Assembly: GCF_007565055.1 (NCBI RefSeq)
Contig: NC_044559.1
Coordinates: 39,798,546-39,862,545 of the forward strand
DNA: 64,000 nt
Direction: 5' to 3'
Origin: Rhinopithecus roxellana
Taxonomy: Eukaryota; Chordata; Mammalia; Primates; Cercopithecidae
The number at the start of each line of letters is the position of its first letter. Position 1 is the first letter of the stretch. This document shows positions 25,346 to 35,060 of this stretch, one piece after another. The position numbers and the translations under genes are program-made. Under the pieces are notes generated by a model, which saw nothing but the letters and a program-made list of their open reading frames with translations, searched no databases and was not told the origin of the DNA.

Positions 25346-25671
25346 TAGAAATGCCTTAGTAGGTAGAGAAATGAGTCCAGACACATGAAGAAAGGAATAT
25401 GAATGTGTCATGTTCTAACCCACTCTTACTCCCTAAACTGTGCTCTGAGAAGGTCCTTCACCAACTGAGAAATATATAAATAATTAAATATAATTACTGG
25501 AAAAAAATGCTGTGGTGGTTGTCCCTTGTAATTCTGGGTTAAAGATGGGCAATATTGCCATTAAAAGGGGTTCCCTGATTTCAGTGGAATAGTTCTACTT
25601 CCAGAGCGACAAAGTAGACGTTAAACCATGCTTACATCTCTAGGATTAACTCTATGGATCATGACTGTTAA

Positions 25672-26215
25672 CACACTGTTGGATTTGATGAGCTAGTATT
25701 TTTTTGCAGTATTTTCATTTCTATCTAAGTAAAACACACCTATAATTTTCTCTTCTTACACGTCCTTATCTGTTTTAGAATCAAGATTTCACAAGCCTCA
25801 TAAAATGAACTTGGTATTTTTTCTATTTTCCAGGACAACTTGCAAAAAGAATTAAGTGTTAAAGTCTGATGGAACGCATCAGAGTATCTGGATCCAGAGC
25901 TTCTAAAAAGGGAGATCTTTACCATTTCAGTTTATTAGTTCAAGATATTTCTTCTGATACCAATTTTCACATTTAATAGTTTTCTAAGAATTCTATTTGT
26001 CATTTAGGCTTTCAAATTTATCAGCCTAAGTTCATAACGTTCTTTTTTTATCTGATATTTGTAGTTATTTTCCATTTTTCATTTATTGGCATCTTTTTTT
26101 CTTGTTCATTTTATCAGAGGTCTGCCTAGCTTACTAAACTTTTCACAAAAATAATCTTTTGGTGTGACAAATCCTTTTGTTCTCAATTTTACTGATTTCT
26201 GTTCCTAACTTTATG
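25672..26215 (-). repeat. Old L1 ORF2 relic
   Basis: Reverse-orientation L1 ORF2 text: GTTGGATTTGATGAGCTAGT, CTCATAAAATGAACTTGGTA, TTGTTCTCAATTTTACTGAT. Heavily diverged, no frame. Confidence 0.65.
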
Positions 26216-26676
26216 CTTTTTTTTTTTTTTTTGAACTCTTCAAATGAACTTTACCAAGGCAAGCTTCCTTCATGACTCAGGTGAAGTCATTCTGCCACTC
26301 TACAGAAGGTCTGGTTCCACAACACAGCCTTCAACCCACAAACTATACAATACAAACATGATTATCATGAATAAGGAGACAAAGTTATATAAATTTTACC
26401 AAACCTACATATCAATGTCTTTGACTAAGGCAGTATCTTGAGGCAAATAAAATTACACGCTGTTCCCACACACAGTGTGTAAGAGTTCGACTATCTGCAT
26501 CAAGGCAAATATTTTCTCTGCACAGCTAACTGGACAAGTACAGCTTGATAAAATTAGTAGCTAGAAATGAACTCTCCAGCTGCTTTACCAGATGCCATTC
26601 ACAACTTGCAGTTAATAATAGGAGAGAAAAACCTGGCTGTGATGGTCACATCTCATTTTCAACATCCTATCACCAC

Positions 26677-26699
26677 CACACACACACACACACACACAC
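26677..26699 (+). repeat. (CA)n microsatellite
   Basis: About eleven uninterrupted CA units after CACCACCA. Confidence 0.95.
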
Positions 26700-27550
26700 C
26701 CCAAAGTAAAAGCACATTCTTTTCCTAGCTATGGAAGCATACATACACCCTGGTCAGAGGCAGTTTCGGATTACAAAACAGATTTTGGTCTTAAATCTTT
26801 CTGCTTGCAATTGAGCATTAAGACAAATCATAACATAAAGTTCAACATGCGACCCAATCTTGGGTTTGGACACAAGACATAACCCATCCTGAAAGGCTTA
26901 TTCTTATGAGTGTAAACTCTGAAGAGTGATTTTATGCATTATTAGCTTCAAAACAATGTCGGAGCTGCCACTGCGTAGGAAAGCAACTCACACATTACCC
27001 TAGCAGGATGCAAAGGTGTAACACAGAAGAGGAGGAACAAGGTGTAGATACAGGTCAACTTCCAAAGTCCTGACTTGTTTAATACGGACTAGCCAAAAGC
27101 ACAAGAACACAAGTTGCCAGATTTCTTTTTTCTCTCTGGCTGCAAAAGACTGAAGGCCTTTCCCTAACGAGACTCAGGCAGCCTTATTTTCCCCTCACTT
27201 TGAGGGTGAAACTTCAAGAGAAGACGGGTGCGAAAAGCGGTTCCCAATGTTGAGAGACTGCCAGCTGTGATAGGGATCGCGGTGGTAGAACTTGGGGCTC
27301 CGTGTGTACCAGGCTGCCTCTCTAGACCAGGTAATACAAGAAGCCAGGGCCGCTCAGGCGCTGGCCGCAGACACCAAATGAGGGGGAGGGGACGGTGAGG
27401 GGGAGGGAGGCACGGAGGCGAAGGGGGACGGGAGAAGAGGAAAGACCGAGGCCTGAAACAAAGGAAGCGGGGCTTTCTCCAAGAGGGGGTGGATTCGGCG
27501 TCCGAGTGAGGTGGAGAAAAGCCAAGGCTGCTGGGAAAGGCTGGACTCAC

Positions 27551-27917
27551 AGAACTTGGAGGTGGAGGTGTTGATGTTGATGGTGGAGCTGGCGGTGGGG
27601 GCGGGGGCCGCCTTGGCCACGGCGGCGGCCGCGTCGCAGCTCTTCAACATCATGATCACCCCATTAGCCTCAGGCGGTGGCGGCGGCCCCATCGGGAGCC
27701 CCTCCTTGGGGCCTTTCCTGTCCACGGAGACCGCGGGCACCGCCAGCAGCTGCCCCCCTGGAGGCTCTCGGGCAGAGGCCGGGATCGAAGAGGGATGCGG
27801 TGGGGGTGGCAGGGGCTGCCGGAAGCCGTCCACCGCAGCCTCCCAGTTGTTGTGGTTCTGGTCGTCCATCATCGCCTCGTAGCTGCCCCCCTCCTCCTCT
27901 TCCATGCTTTCCTCCAT
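27551..27917 (-). CDS. CACUL1: CACUL1 exon 1, coding part (residues 1-122)
   Basis: First coding exon of CDK2-associated cullin domain 1, reported to bind CDK2 and promote G1/S progression and to act as a transcriptional co-regulator. Seen: ATG at 27917 in a strong context (A at -3, G at +4), starting MEESMEEEEGG. The acidic N-terminus is followed by proline-rich stretches (residues 35-53 and 78-82) and an alanine-rich stretch (96-109), then TININTSTSKF. No globular domain is visible, so this half is probably disordered. The exon ends with the T of codon 123, directly before a GTGAGT donor at 27550; this T joins TA at the start of exon 2 to make Leu123 (phase 1). The frame is open 18 nt upstream of the ATG, but the codon there is GTG, so 27917 is the first ATG in this frame. 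Recognition of the gene is by recall of the human protein; a few residues may differ from the human reference. Confidence 0.95.
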
Positions 27918-28004
27918 CCTGCTGGCCCCCGGCACCCGCCCGCCTCACAGGCACCTGCCAGCCGTCTCAACCCCGGGCCAGCGGGCACCGCTGCCTCCCC
28001 GAGC

Positions 28005-28010
28005 TCACAT
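28005..28010 (-). other. Upstream start-stop element in CACUL1 leader (ATG-TGA)
   Basis: Minus-strand ATG followed immediately by TGA, with G at -3, beginning 93 nt upstream of the main ATG. No other ATG lies between it and the main start. Confidence 0.5.
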
Positions 28011-28162
28011 CGCCGGGGGCAGGAATGGGCGCAGCGGAGAGGGCTGTGGTGCGCAGGGTCTCTCGCTCTCCACGGGGCCGACTAGCTTGGAGACGCGGCT
28101 GACGGCGGTGGGCGCTCCGGGGCTCTAGTCTGGGAGAGGCAGCCGTAAAGCAGCGGCGCTCC

Positions 28163-28171
28163 TCACGACAT
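28163..28171 (-). other. Upstream ORF 1 in CACUL1 leader (Met-Ser-stop)
   Basis: Minus-strand ATG TCG TGA preceded by AAA (A at -3). It is relevant only if transcription starts upstream of 28171. It ends 245 nt before the main ATG. Confidence 0.4.
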
Positions 28172-28284
28172 TTTACAGCGGCTTCCAACAGGCAGTTGGA
28201 AAGGGCAGCGGGGGGCGCGGCCAGGAGGGCACGTGGTGCGAGGGACTGGCCGCAAGAAAGCGAAGCCAAAAGGGGCGGGAGCTG

Positions 28285-28291
28285 TGAGTCA
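28285..28291. promoter_or_regulatory. AP-1 heptamer
   Basis: TGAGTCA is a perfect AP-1/bZIP heptamer. Read on the gene strand the flank is TGACTCACAGC, one base away from the spacing required for an antioxidant-response element, so an NRF2 site is not supported. Confidence 0.4.
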
Positions 28292-28380
28292 CTCCACGCA
28301 ACAGGGCAGAGGTTCGCCCCGCCTTGGCTGGCAGGGAACTGACAAGGGAGGTGCGACGGGTCCGGACGGGCAATCGCCGG

Positions 28381-28390
28381 CCCCGCCCCC
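28381..28390 (-). promoter_or_regulatory. GC box (Sp1/KLF type)
   Basis: CCCCGCCCCC on the plus strand reads GGGGGCGGGG on the gene strand. A second GC box, GGGGCGGGA, is at 28272-28280 on the plus strand. Confidence 0.55.
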
Positions 28391-28399
28391 GGCCCGGAC

Positions 28400-28408
28400 T
28401 CACGTGAC
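28400..28408. promoter_or_regulatory. CACGTG E-box (USF/MYC/TFEB type)
   Basis: TCACGTGAC contains the palindromic CACGTG core with flanks favoured by USF and MiT/TFE factors. It lies 14 bp from the NRF1 site. Presence is direct; function is inferred. Confidence 0.55.
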
Positions 28409-28422
28409 AAAGGTGTTTGTCC

Positions 28423-28434
28423 TGCGCACGCGCG
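28423..28434. promoter_or_regulatory. NRF1 palindromic site
   Basis: TGCGCACGCGCG matches the NRF1 consensus YGCGCAYGCGCR at every position. NRF1 sites of this kind are typical of TATA-less CpG-island promoters. Occupancy is inferred. Confidence 0.7.
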
Positions 28435-28513
28435 GTCGCAATCTGGTTACCATGACTACGAGGAGCCGGCCGGCTACAGAGGACGCGCGGAGCGATCTTG
28501 GCAGTAGCCGTGG

Positions 28514-28518
28514 ATTGG
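28514..28518 (-). promoter_or_regulatory. CCAAT box (NF-Y type)
   Basis: ATTGG on the plus strand reads CCAAT toward CACUL1, in the context GGCCAATCCA. It lies about 80 bp upstream of the NRF1 site, a common spacing in CpG-island promoters. Confidence 0.5.
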
Positions 28519-28875
28519 CCAGACTTACCTGAGGTGTTTTTCTCGAGTCCTCCAAATCTACCGGGCCTTCGCACCTCTGAGTGTCTCGGGGCCCCGGCTT
28601 TTGCTTGGGACGGAGATACGGTGCCACAAGAGACCCCGGGGTCGCAGGTTATAAGCAGATGAGACCGCCCTGGGCGGCCTGTGGTCCGACTGCTCCTTGG
28701 GTCGGTCCCCAGCTGTCGGGACACAAACGCACAAAACCGAGACCAAAAACCGAATCACACATAGCAGGATGGCGCAAAAAATAAATGCGTTTGAGTTACT
28801 CATGCGTGTTTTTAAAATTCCTTTACGCTTGTATGCACTGAGGCCAGCAATCCAACTTTTAAAAATGCCGGCTCC

Positions 28876-29168
28876 GGCCGGACGCGGTGGCTCACGCCTG
28901 TAATCCCAGCACTTTGGGATGCTGAGGCGGGTGGATCACGAGGTCAGGAGATGGAGACTCTCCTGGCTAACACGGTGCAACCCCGTTTCTACTAAAAATA
29001 CAAAAATTAGCCGGGCATGGTGGCATGTGCCTGTAGTCCCAGCTACTCAGGAGGCTAAGGCAGGAGAATTGCTTGAATCCGGGAGGCAGAGGTTGCAGTG
29101 AGCAGAGATCGTGCCACTGCACTCCAGCCTGGGCGACAGAGCGAGACTCCACTCAAAAAAAAAAAAAA
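28876..29168 (+). repeat. AluY-like, just upstream of the CpG island
   Basis: Starts GGCCGGACGCGGTGGCTCAC and contains GATCACGAGGTCAGGAGATG. It is followed 5 bp later by a second Alu. Confidence 0.95.
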
Positions 29169-29173
29169 TGCGG

Positions 29174-29466
29174 GTTGGGCGCAGTGGGTCAGGCCTGTAA
29201 TTCCACTACTTTAGGAGACCTAGACGGGAGGTCCGCTCGGGCCCAGGAATTCGAGACCAGCCAGACCAACATAACAAGACCCCGTCTCTCAAAAAATATT
29301 AGCAGGGCATGGTGGCGTGTGCCTGTGGTCCCAGCTACTCCGGAGGCTGAGGTAAATCACTTGAGCCCTGGAGGTCGAGGCTGCAGTGAGCCGAGATCAC
29401 GCCGCTGCACTCCAGCCTGGGTGACAGAGTGAGACTGTCTCCAAAAAAAAAAGGGGGGGGGGGGGG
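29174..29466 (+). repeat. Alu with A10-G14 end
   Basis: Starts GGTTGGGCGCAGTGGGTCAG. The left arm is shortened, and the A10 tail at 29443-29452 is followed directly by 14 G (29453-29466). Confidence 0.93.
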
Positions 29467-29654
29467 AAGAGAATTAAGTGGTATGCTGAAGGGGAAAACA
29501 TAAAACCTTAGAATTACATGTGTGGCAAAAGAAAGGCAGAAGGAAGGCAAATTCTGTTTCAGACAACTGATGATTTATCATCAACAGACACTTTCTAGGT
29601 AGATGGGTGGGTGCGTGCGATGAGATAAAGGGTCTTTACATTAAAAAAAAAGCC

Positions 29655-30640
29655 CACTATACAGGGAAGATAGAGTCAAAAAAGTGTCTCTAACATACTG
29701 TGTCATAAAGCAAGTCTTTACATATCTAAGGATTTATATCATAGCCACCATATAGCCACAAAATATATGAAGCAAAAATGAACAGAAGTATAAGAAGACA
29801 GAGAAGTCTACCATCAGAGTACGTGATTTTTCACTCCCTCTCTAATTGCAGTGAGTTGAATACGGCCTCCCACAAGGTATATCCATATCCTAATCCCTAG
29901 AACTTGTGAGTATGACCTTATTTGGAAAAACGGCATTTGCAGATGTAATCAAAGTTCTTGAGATGAGAAGATCATCCTGGATTATCCAAGTGGGCCATCA
30001 ATCCAACGACAGTGTCCTTATAAAAGAGAGGTAGAAGAGGAGAAGATGCAGAGAAGAGGAGGAGGTAATGTAACTACAGAAGCAGAGATTGGTGTGATGG
30101 CATTCACAAGTCAAGGAATGCTGGCAGCCACCCAAAGCTGGAAGAGACAGATTCTCCTCTTGAGCCTCTGGAGGGCGTGTCATCCTGCCAACACCTTGAT
30201 TTCAGACTTCTAGATTCCAGAACTGAGAATTGATGTCGGTTTTTTTAAGCCACTTGTTGTGATAATTTGTTAAGCAGCTGATTACAGGAAACTAATACAT
30301 AGATCAAGGGGGCCAAAAAAGTCTTCAAGGGACTGGAAGAGTTGAATAACACAATTACCAAGCTTAATCTAATATATATGTGTAGAATATTGCCTTAATG
30401 ACTGTAGAATACACACTCCTTTCAAGAATATGCTCAACATTCACAAAAATTGAACATACTGTGTCATAAAGCAAGTCTCTACATATCTAAGGATTTATAT
30501 CATAGTAACCACATTTTCTGGTCACTATATAGGTAAGTTAAAAATCAATAACCAAAAGATAACTGGTAAGCCCCATATTTCCACTATTCCAATTAACTCA
30601 TGAGTCATAAAATCATAATAGAAATTAGAAAACATTTAGA
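29655..30640 (+). repeat. Old L1 ORF2 endonuclease-region relic
   Basis: The segments on either side of an inserted LTR (29851-30301) join in L1 order: ATATATGAAGCAAAAATGAA up to CTCTCTAATTG, then ATAGATCAAG to GAATACACACTCCTTTCAAG. It also contains a 53-bp segment twice (29692-29744, 30453-30505). Confidence 0.65.
29851..30301 (+). mobile_element. Solo LTR, MaLR-like
   Basis: Contains GAGTATGACCTTATTTGGAA, TTGCAGATGTAATCAAAG, GTGTCCTTATAAAAGAGAGG and ends AGCCACTTGTTGTGATAATT then AACTAATAC. This is the MaLR-type 3' terminus. No internal retroviral sequence is attached. Confidence 0.65.
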
Positions 30641-32102
30641 ACGGATGGGCTTGGTACTATCATAGCAATATAACTTCTATCCTCTTGAGGGCCCTGCTCC
30701 AAGGGTTTTTACCCAGCACACTGCTGAATACTAAACCTTTTGTATGTGTGCTGTCAAAATGATCAATATAAGACACTCATTTTTGCTGTAATTAAACTAG
30801 TGTGACAAGACCTAATGACAGTTGAGCGAAACCAGTCACTGACGGGACAATTTTCTATAAGAAATCCTACTGAAAGGAAACCAAATGAACATATTGGTAA
30901 CTGGTTGATTTTGTGGCACTGTAAGACATTGTTATACTTAAGAGCATATTATACTTTAATAGTTATTAACATAAAATCTTTGATTTGTTCTGGGCTGTGG
31001 AGATGGGGTATAACATTATTGGCAACATTGACCCAAAAACAGTGAACACAGGTTAATAGCCACTATGACCTTCCATAGTCACAGATATTCATCTATTCGT
31101 TTGGTTTTTGTTTGTTTCTATTTCCCACTAGGGTGTGAATTTCATTAAAGCAGGATAAATATATGTGTAAAATTTCTGTGTCAGTTTGGATACATAAAGA
31201 GGAAACTAACTCAAAACCCAATAGTTATCTAGGGATAATGAGATTATAGATGGTCTTAATCTTCTTTGTATCTTTCAATGTTTTCTTGGTTCTCTACAAT
31301 AAGTATGTATTATTTTTATAATCAGAAAATAATTCTGAAACTTAAAGATAAACAAAAACGTTAAGGAAGTATAAATTGGGATTCCATAGGTTAAAATGTT
31401 TGTTTTGGCTTCCAGAAGTGAAAACTCAAATAAAAATTGCTTTAAAATCAAGGTTGTTCATTGGCTAAGAGACTGAGAAGGTCTAGGAATGGCAGAGGTG
31501 AGGCAGGGCTCAGCGATTACTGAGCTCTGCTTCTCTGTGGTGTTATTTGTTCTGTTATCTCTTGTGCAGGCTTCACCTTTAGGCTGCCTACAAAATGCCT
31601 GCCACAGCCCCTGGCCTCATGTCCATGTACAAGAAAGTCAAGATGAAAAGGGCCTGTAAATTCTGGTTGCTTTCTATTATGAGCAAATTCCCAGAAACCC
31701 TCAGCAAACTTCCTCACAGTGTGTCATTGGTCCATTCCTAAACCAATCACATGGCACTTAGACCTGGATTCCAGAGCCCTTTACTGGAAAGGGTATGGAT
31801 TCATTCCTGGAAAATAAGGCCCATTCCTGGAACTCAGCATGGGATCAGCTTCTCCCTAAGTACATTGGCTGAGTGGGGAAGGAGTGGATAGAAGAACAAA
31901 TATTGGAGTCAATCTGGAAGGTTTAAATAAGTGCTGGGTAGGCTACAATGTCCATTATAGGCTGAAGTATAGAATCTCCTAGAACTCTACTACCTAACCT
32001 TACCCCAGCCTCTCCACTACCTGCCCTTCATAAATGCCTCCCTAATCAATATATCTATGCACAATTATGTATGTACTGATTAGAATCAAGAAAGACATAG
32101 CC

Positions 32103-32410
32103 GGCCAGGCACAGTGGCTCATGTCTGTAATCCCAGCACTTTGGGAGGCCAAGGCAGGTGGATCACCTGAGATCAGGAGTTCAAGACCAGCCTGGCCAAC
32201 ATGGTGAAACCCTGTCTCTACTAAAAATACAAAAATTAGCTGGACGTGGTGGCACATGCCTGTAATCCCAGCTACTCAGGAGGCTGAGGCAGAAGAATCA
32301 ATTGAACCTGGGAGACAGAGGTTGCAGTGAGCTGAGATCGTGCCACTGCACTCCAGCCTGGGAGACAGAGTGAGACTCCATCTTAAAAAAAATAAAAATA
32401 AAAATAAAAA
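32103..32410 (+). repeat. Alu (AluS-like) with target-site duplication
   Basis: Starts GGCCAGGCACAGTGGCTCAT. AGAAAGACATA occurs before the head and after the AAATAAAAATAAA tail. Confidence 0.95.
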
Positions 32411-32651
32411 AGAAAGACATAATCCATGTTTCTTTAATTATGAAATGCATATGTGGCCAATTGTCTAAAATAGTTAAAACATGGGGGTAGGATGCTACAG
32501 AGACTTGATTACTCAGGATTAGTCTTTGTATGACTTTAAATACATTGTCACTTTCCCACACAATATTTATTTGTAATTGTTCAATACTTTTTAATGAATA
32601 AGTGTATGACTAGCTTAAATCTACTTGAAATCATATTTTATATCAAAAGAC

Positions 32652-32922
32652 GTTTTTCTTTTTGAGATAAGATCTTGCTCTGTTGCCCAGGCTGGAGTGC
32701 AGTTGCATCATCATGGCTCACTGCAGTTTTGACCCCCCAGGCTCAAGCGGTCCTCTCACCTCAGCCTCTCAAGTGCTGAGACTACAGGTGTGCACCACCA
32801 GGCCCAGTTAATTTTTGTAGAGATGAAGTTTCATCACGTTGCCCAGGCTGGTATCAAACTCCTGGGCTCACTTTGTCCTCTGAAAGTGCTGGGATTATAG
32901 GTGTGGCCCATGGTGCCTGGCT
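32652..32922 (-). repeat. Alu, AluJ-like
   Basis: A short T tail, GAGATAAGATCTTGCTCTGT, and many substitutions. AAAAGAC flanks both ends. Confidence 0.9.
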
Positions 32923-33794
32923 GAAAAGACTTCTGTCCTTTAGTCAACTCTGACAGCACAGCATGTACTATGTGATACATTTGTCCCTAAGAGAAAGTAT
33001 TATTGCAATTTTTATTTATTTTCATCTGTCCTTCCAACCTGGCATTTGTGGCATTGTTAGTGAAAGATGAAATTGCTCAGAAGTGAATAAGAGGAAAGAA
33101 GAGGAGAAAAAATATATGCGAAAAATCCAAAAATTATACATGCCTCTTCTAAGCAGTCAAGAACTCATTGAATCAGAAAAGACTGTAGTAGACAACATAC
33201 AGACATATAGATGATTTCTCTTAATTGCTATTCATTTTAAATTGACTATTAATTACACAAAGGAATTAGCATGGAAAACTGAAAAACTCAACTTTGATGG
33301 AGATAAACTATATTAGGATAAAGAAGAATGAATACTTGTGTTTAATCCCTAGGAGATTAGAATTGTACCAATACAGCATTGACAAAAAAATAATTTGTGA
33401 ATGCATAATGCAGTTGGAAGTCTAACTGCAAAGCTATCGGAATGATCTTGATTAGAAGGTAAGAGGATTAGAGCCGTGTAAATAACTCAAGCCTCAACAG
33501 TTGCACACTGAGATTACAGATTACAGTGAGGACGTGTAGCCACTCGGGGGAGTATTCTGTATTCAGTATTTCTTTCCATGTTCAATTTTATTCCTTCCTT
33601 TTACGTCTTAACATCTGAATTCTAAATTCCATCCTAGCAGGGAAACAGAGAAAACGATGCAGATTCTCTCATAAAGCTGATGAGTTTAGGAACTGAAGGA
33701 AATTACTTGAGGCTGAAGGAGGTCAGGGGAAAAGAAGCAGGCAGGGGACGGGGAGTTATGTCGACACCTCACTGCAGGCCTATCCCTTTCACTC

Positions 33795-35060
33795 AGTCAT
33801 TCACCAATATTTCTGTGTTCAGGTACTGTGTGGGGGCTCTAAGAGTAAGTGGATTGCTGGGTGCATGGCTTACGCCTGTAAACCCAACACTTTGAGAGCC
33901 CGAGGCAGAAGGATCACTTGAGCCCAGGAGTTCAAGACCAGCTTGGGCAACATGGTGAAACCATATCTCTATGAAAAATACAAAAATTACCTGGGCATGG
34001 TGGAGTGCTCCTGTAGTCCCAGCTACTCAGGAGGCTGAGGTGGGAGGATCTTGAGCTCAGAGGCGGAGGCTGCAGTGAGCCAAGATCACACCACTGCACT
34101 CCAACCTGGGTGACAGAGTGAGACCTGTCTCAAAAAAAAAAAAAAGTAAACAGACAAAAAGCACTTCTTCTCCTCATGGAGTTTCCATTCCATGGGGGTA
34201 TCAAGCACCAAACAACCATATGAGCCAAGGCATGACAAGCGCTACGAAAGAATGCCATGACTGGGCATTACAGAGAGAATTCTTTTACTTTGGAGGATCA
34301 AAGAGAACCTCTCTGAAAAAGAATATTTCTGCTAAGATGAAAGGATGGGTAGAAGAGAGCCAGACCATTAGTTAGGAAGATAATATTCCAGGCAGAAGGG
34401 AGAACACAAGGAAGATGTTTGACATCATCTCTGAACTGAAAGAAAGGCAATGAGACTGCAGTAGCGTGAAGGGGAGTGGATAGGAATGGCATAGGCAGAA
34501 AGGACACGGCTGGGTCATGCAGGTCCTCATAAGGCCTGTTGAGGATTTAGTGTTTCTGTTTGAATGGAAAAGAGTTAGAGAAGTGGCATAGGAAGTGACC
34601 TACATTTGATAAGGACATCTAACTGCCTTGAGGGGAATGGCCTGTGGGAAAGGAAAGAGTGAAAACAGAGACTAACTGGGGAATTGTGGCAATACTTCAG
34701 GCAAGAGATGATGGTGGCTTGGACTAGGATGGCAGTGGATATAGAGAGAACCAGGAGGCTACAGATTTTGACATTAGAATGGACAGTTTTTGATGGTGGA
34801 TTCAACATTGAGGGCCAGGGAAAGGTTTCAAGGATGGCTCGTTCTAGTATACACCAGGATAGATCATCACGTTCTATTCAAAGCTGGGAATTTATCAGAT
34901 GCATGCAAGGGAAGGAAAGTTCAATGAGCAATGGAAATGATGAATCAGCCATGGACTCCAAGCTGAATAAGAAAGTGAAGATAGATGGAGCAGATGGGTA
35001 GAGAGAAGGTAGAGTTTTTCATGGATGAGAGGTGTCCGTGAGGTTGAAGAGCTATTGCAA
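33795..35060 (-). repeat. Ancient L2-type tail, split by an Alu
   Basis: Starts TCATTCACCAATATTTCTGT and GTTCAGGTACTGTGTGGGGG, resumes after the Alu with TCATGGAGTTTCCATTCC, and continues through GATAATATTCCAGGCAGAAG, GGGTCATGCAGGTCC and GAGATGATGGTGGCTTGGAC. It shares the same motif order as 7838-8225 but is longer. Confidence 0.55.
33856..34145 (+). repeat. Alu, AluJ-like
   Basis: GCTGGGTGCATGGCTTACGC head, lightly deleted right arm, A tail of about 15. Inserted in the L2-type relic. Confidence 0.92.

Larger units (their letters stand above)
6260..27550 (-). other. CACUL1: CACUL1 intron 1 (21.3 kb)
   Basis: Bounded by GTGAGT at 27550 and a TTTTAG acceptor at 6260. About half is recognisable repeats, listed individually. 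Stretches where I see neither gene nor clear repeat are 6260-7380, 8230-9585, 9900-10320, 10620-11220, 11740-12410, 13330-14870, 17600-18030, 18540-19500 and 26216-27300. The frame open through the end of exon 1 continues into the intron as far as 27354. Confidence 0.9.
27918..28530 (-). promoter_or_regulatory. CACUL1: CACUL1 5' leader and core promoter region
   Basis: Sequence directly upstream of the start codon, with no TATA box. Reading upstream from the ATG it holds two tiny uORFs (28010 and 28171), a GC box (28271-28280), an AP-1 heptamer (28285-28291), a GC-rich run (28381-28390), an E-box (28400-28408), an NRF1 palindrome (28423-28434) and an inverted CCAAT (28514-28518). The transcription start is not visible from sequence; I infer that it lies between about 28150 and 28380. 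Confidence 0.65.
27300..28730. promoter_or_regulatory. CpG island over CACUL1 promoter and exon 1
   Basis: Base composition changes abruptly from AT-rich introns to GC-rich sequence dense in CpG, covering exon 1, the leader and about 700 bp upstream. It is the only such island in the window. Edges are judged by eye. This predicts a constitutively unmethylated, housekeeping-type promoter. Confidence 0.9.

Noticed and set aside
27918..27935. Six-residue N-terminal extension (MPGASR) of CACUL1
   Set aside because: The codon at 27935 is GTG. The first ATG in frame, in strong context, is at 27917.
27511..28102. Plus-strand ORFs of 96-141 codons opposite exon 1
   Set aside because: Mirror-strand shadows of the CACUL1 coding exon and CpG island, with no independent signal.
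28446..28460. RFX X-box candidate (GGTTACCATGACTAC)
   Set aside because: The left half-site fits, but the right half lacks the GYAAC pattern, so it is not supported.
28173..28724. 183-codon minus-strand ORF upstream of CACUL1
   Set aside because: It starts at GTG and lies in GC-rich promoter sequence where stops are rare by composition. The composition is Arg/Pro/Ser noise.
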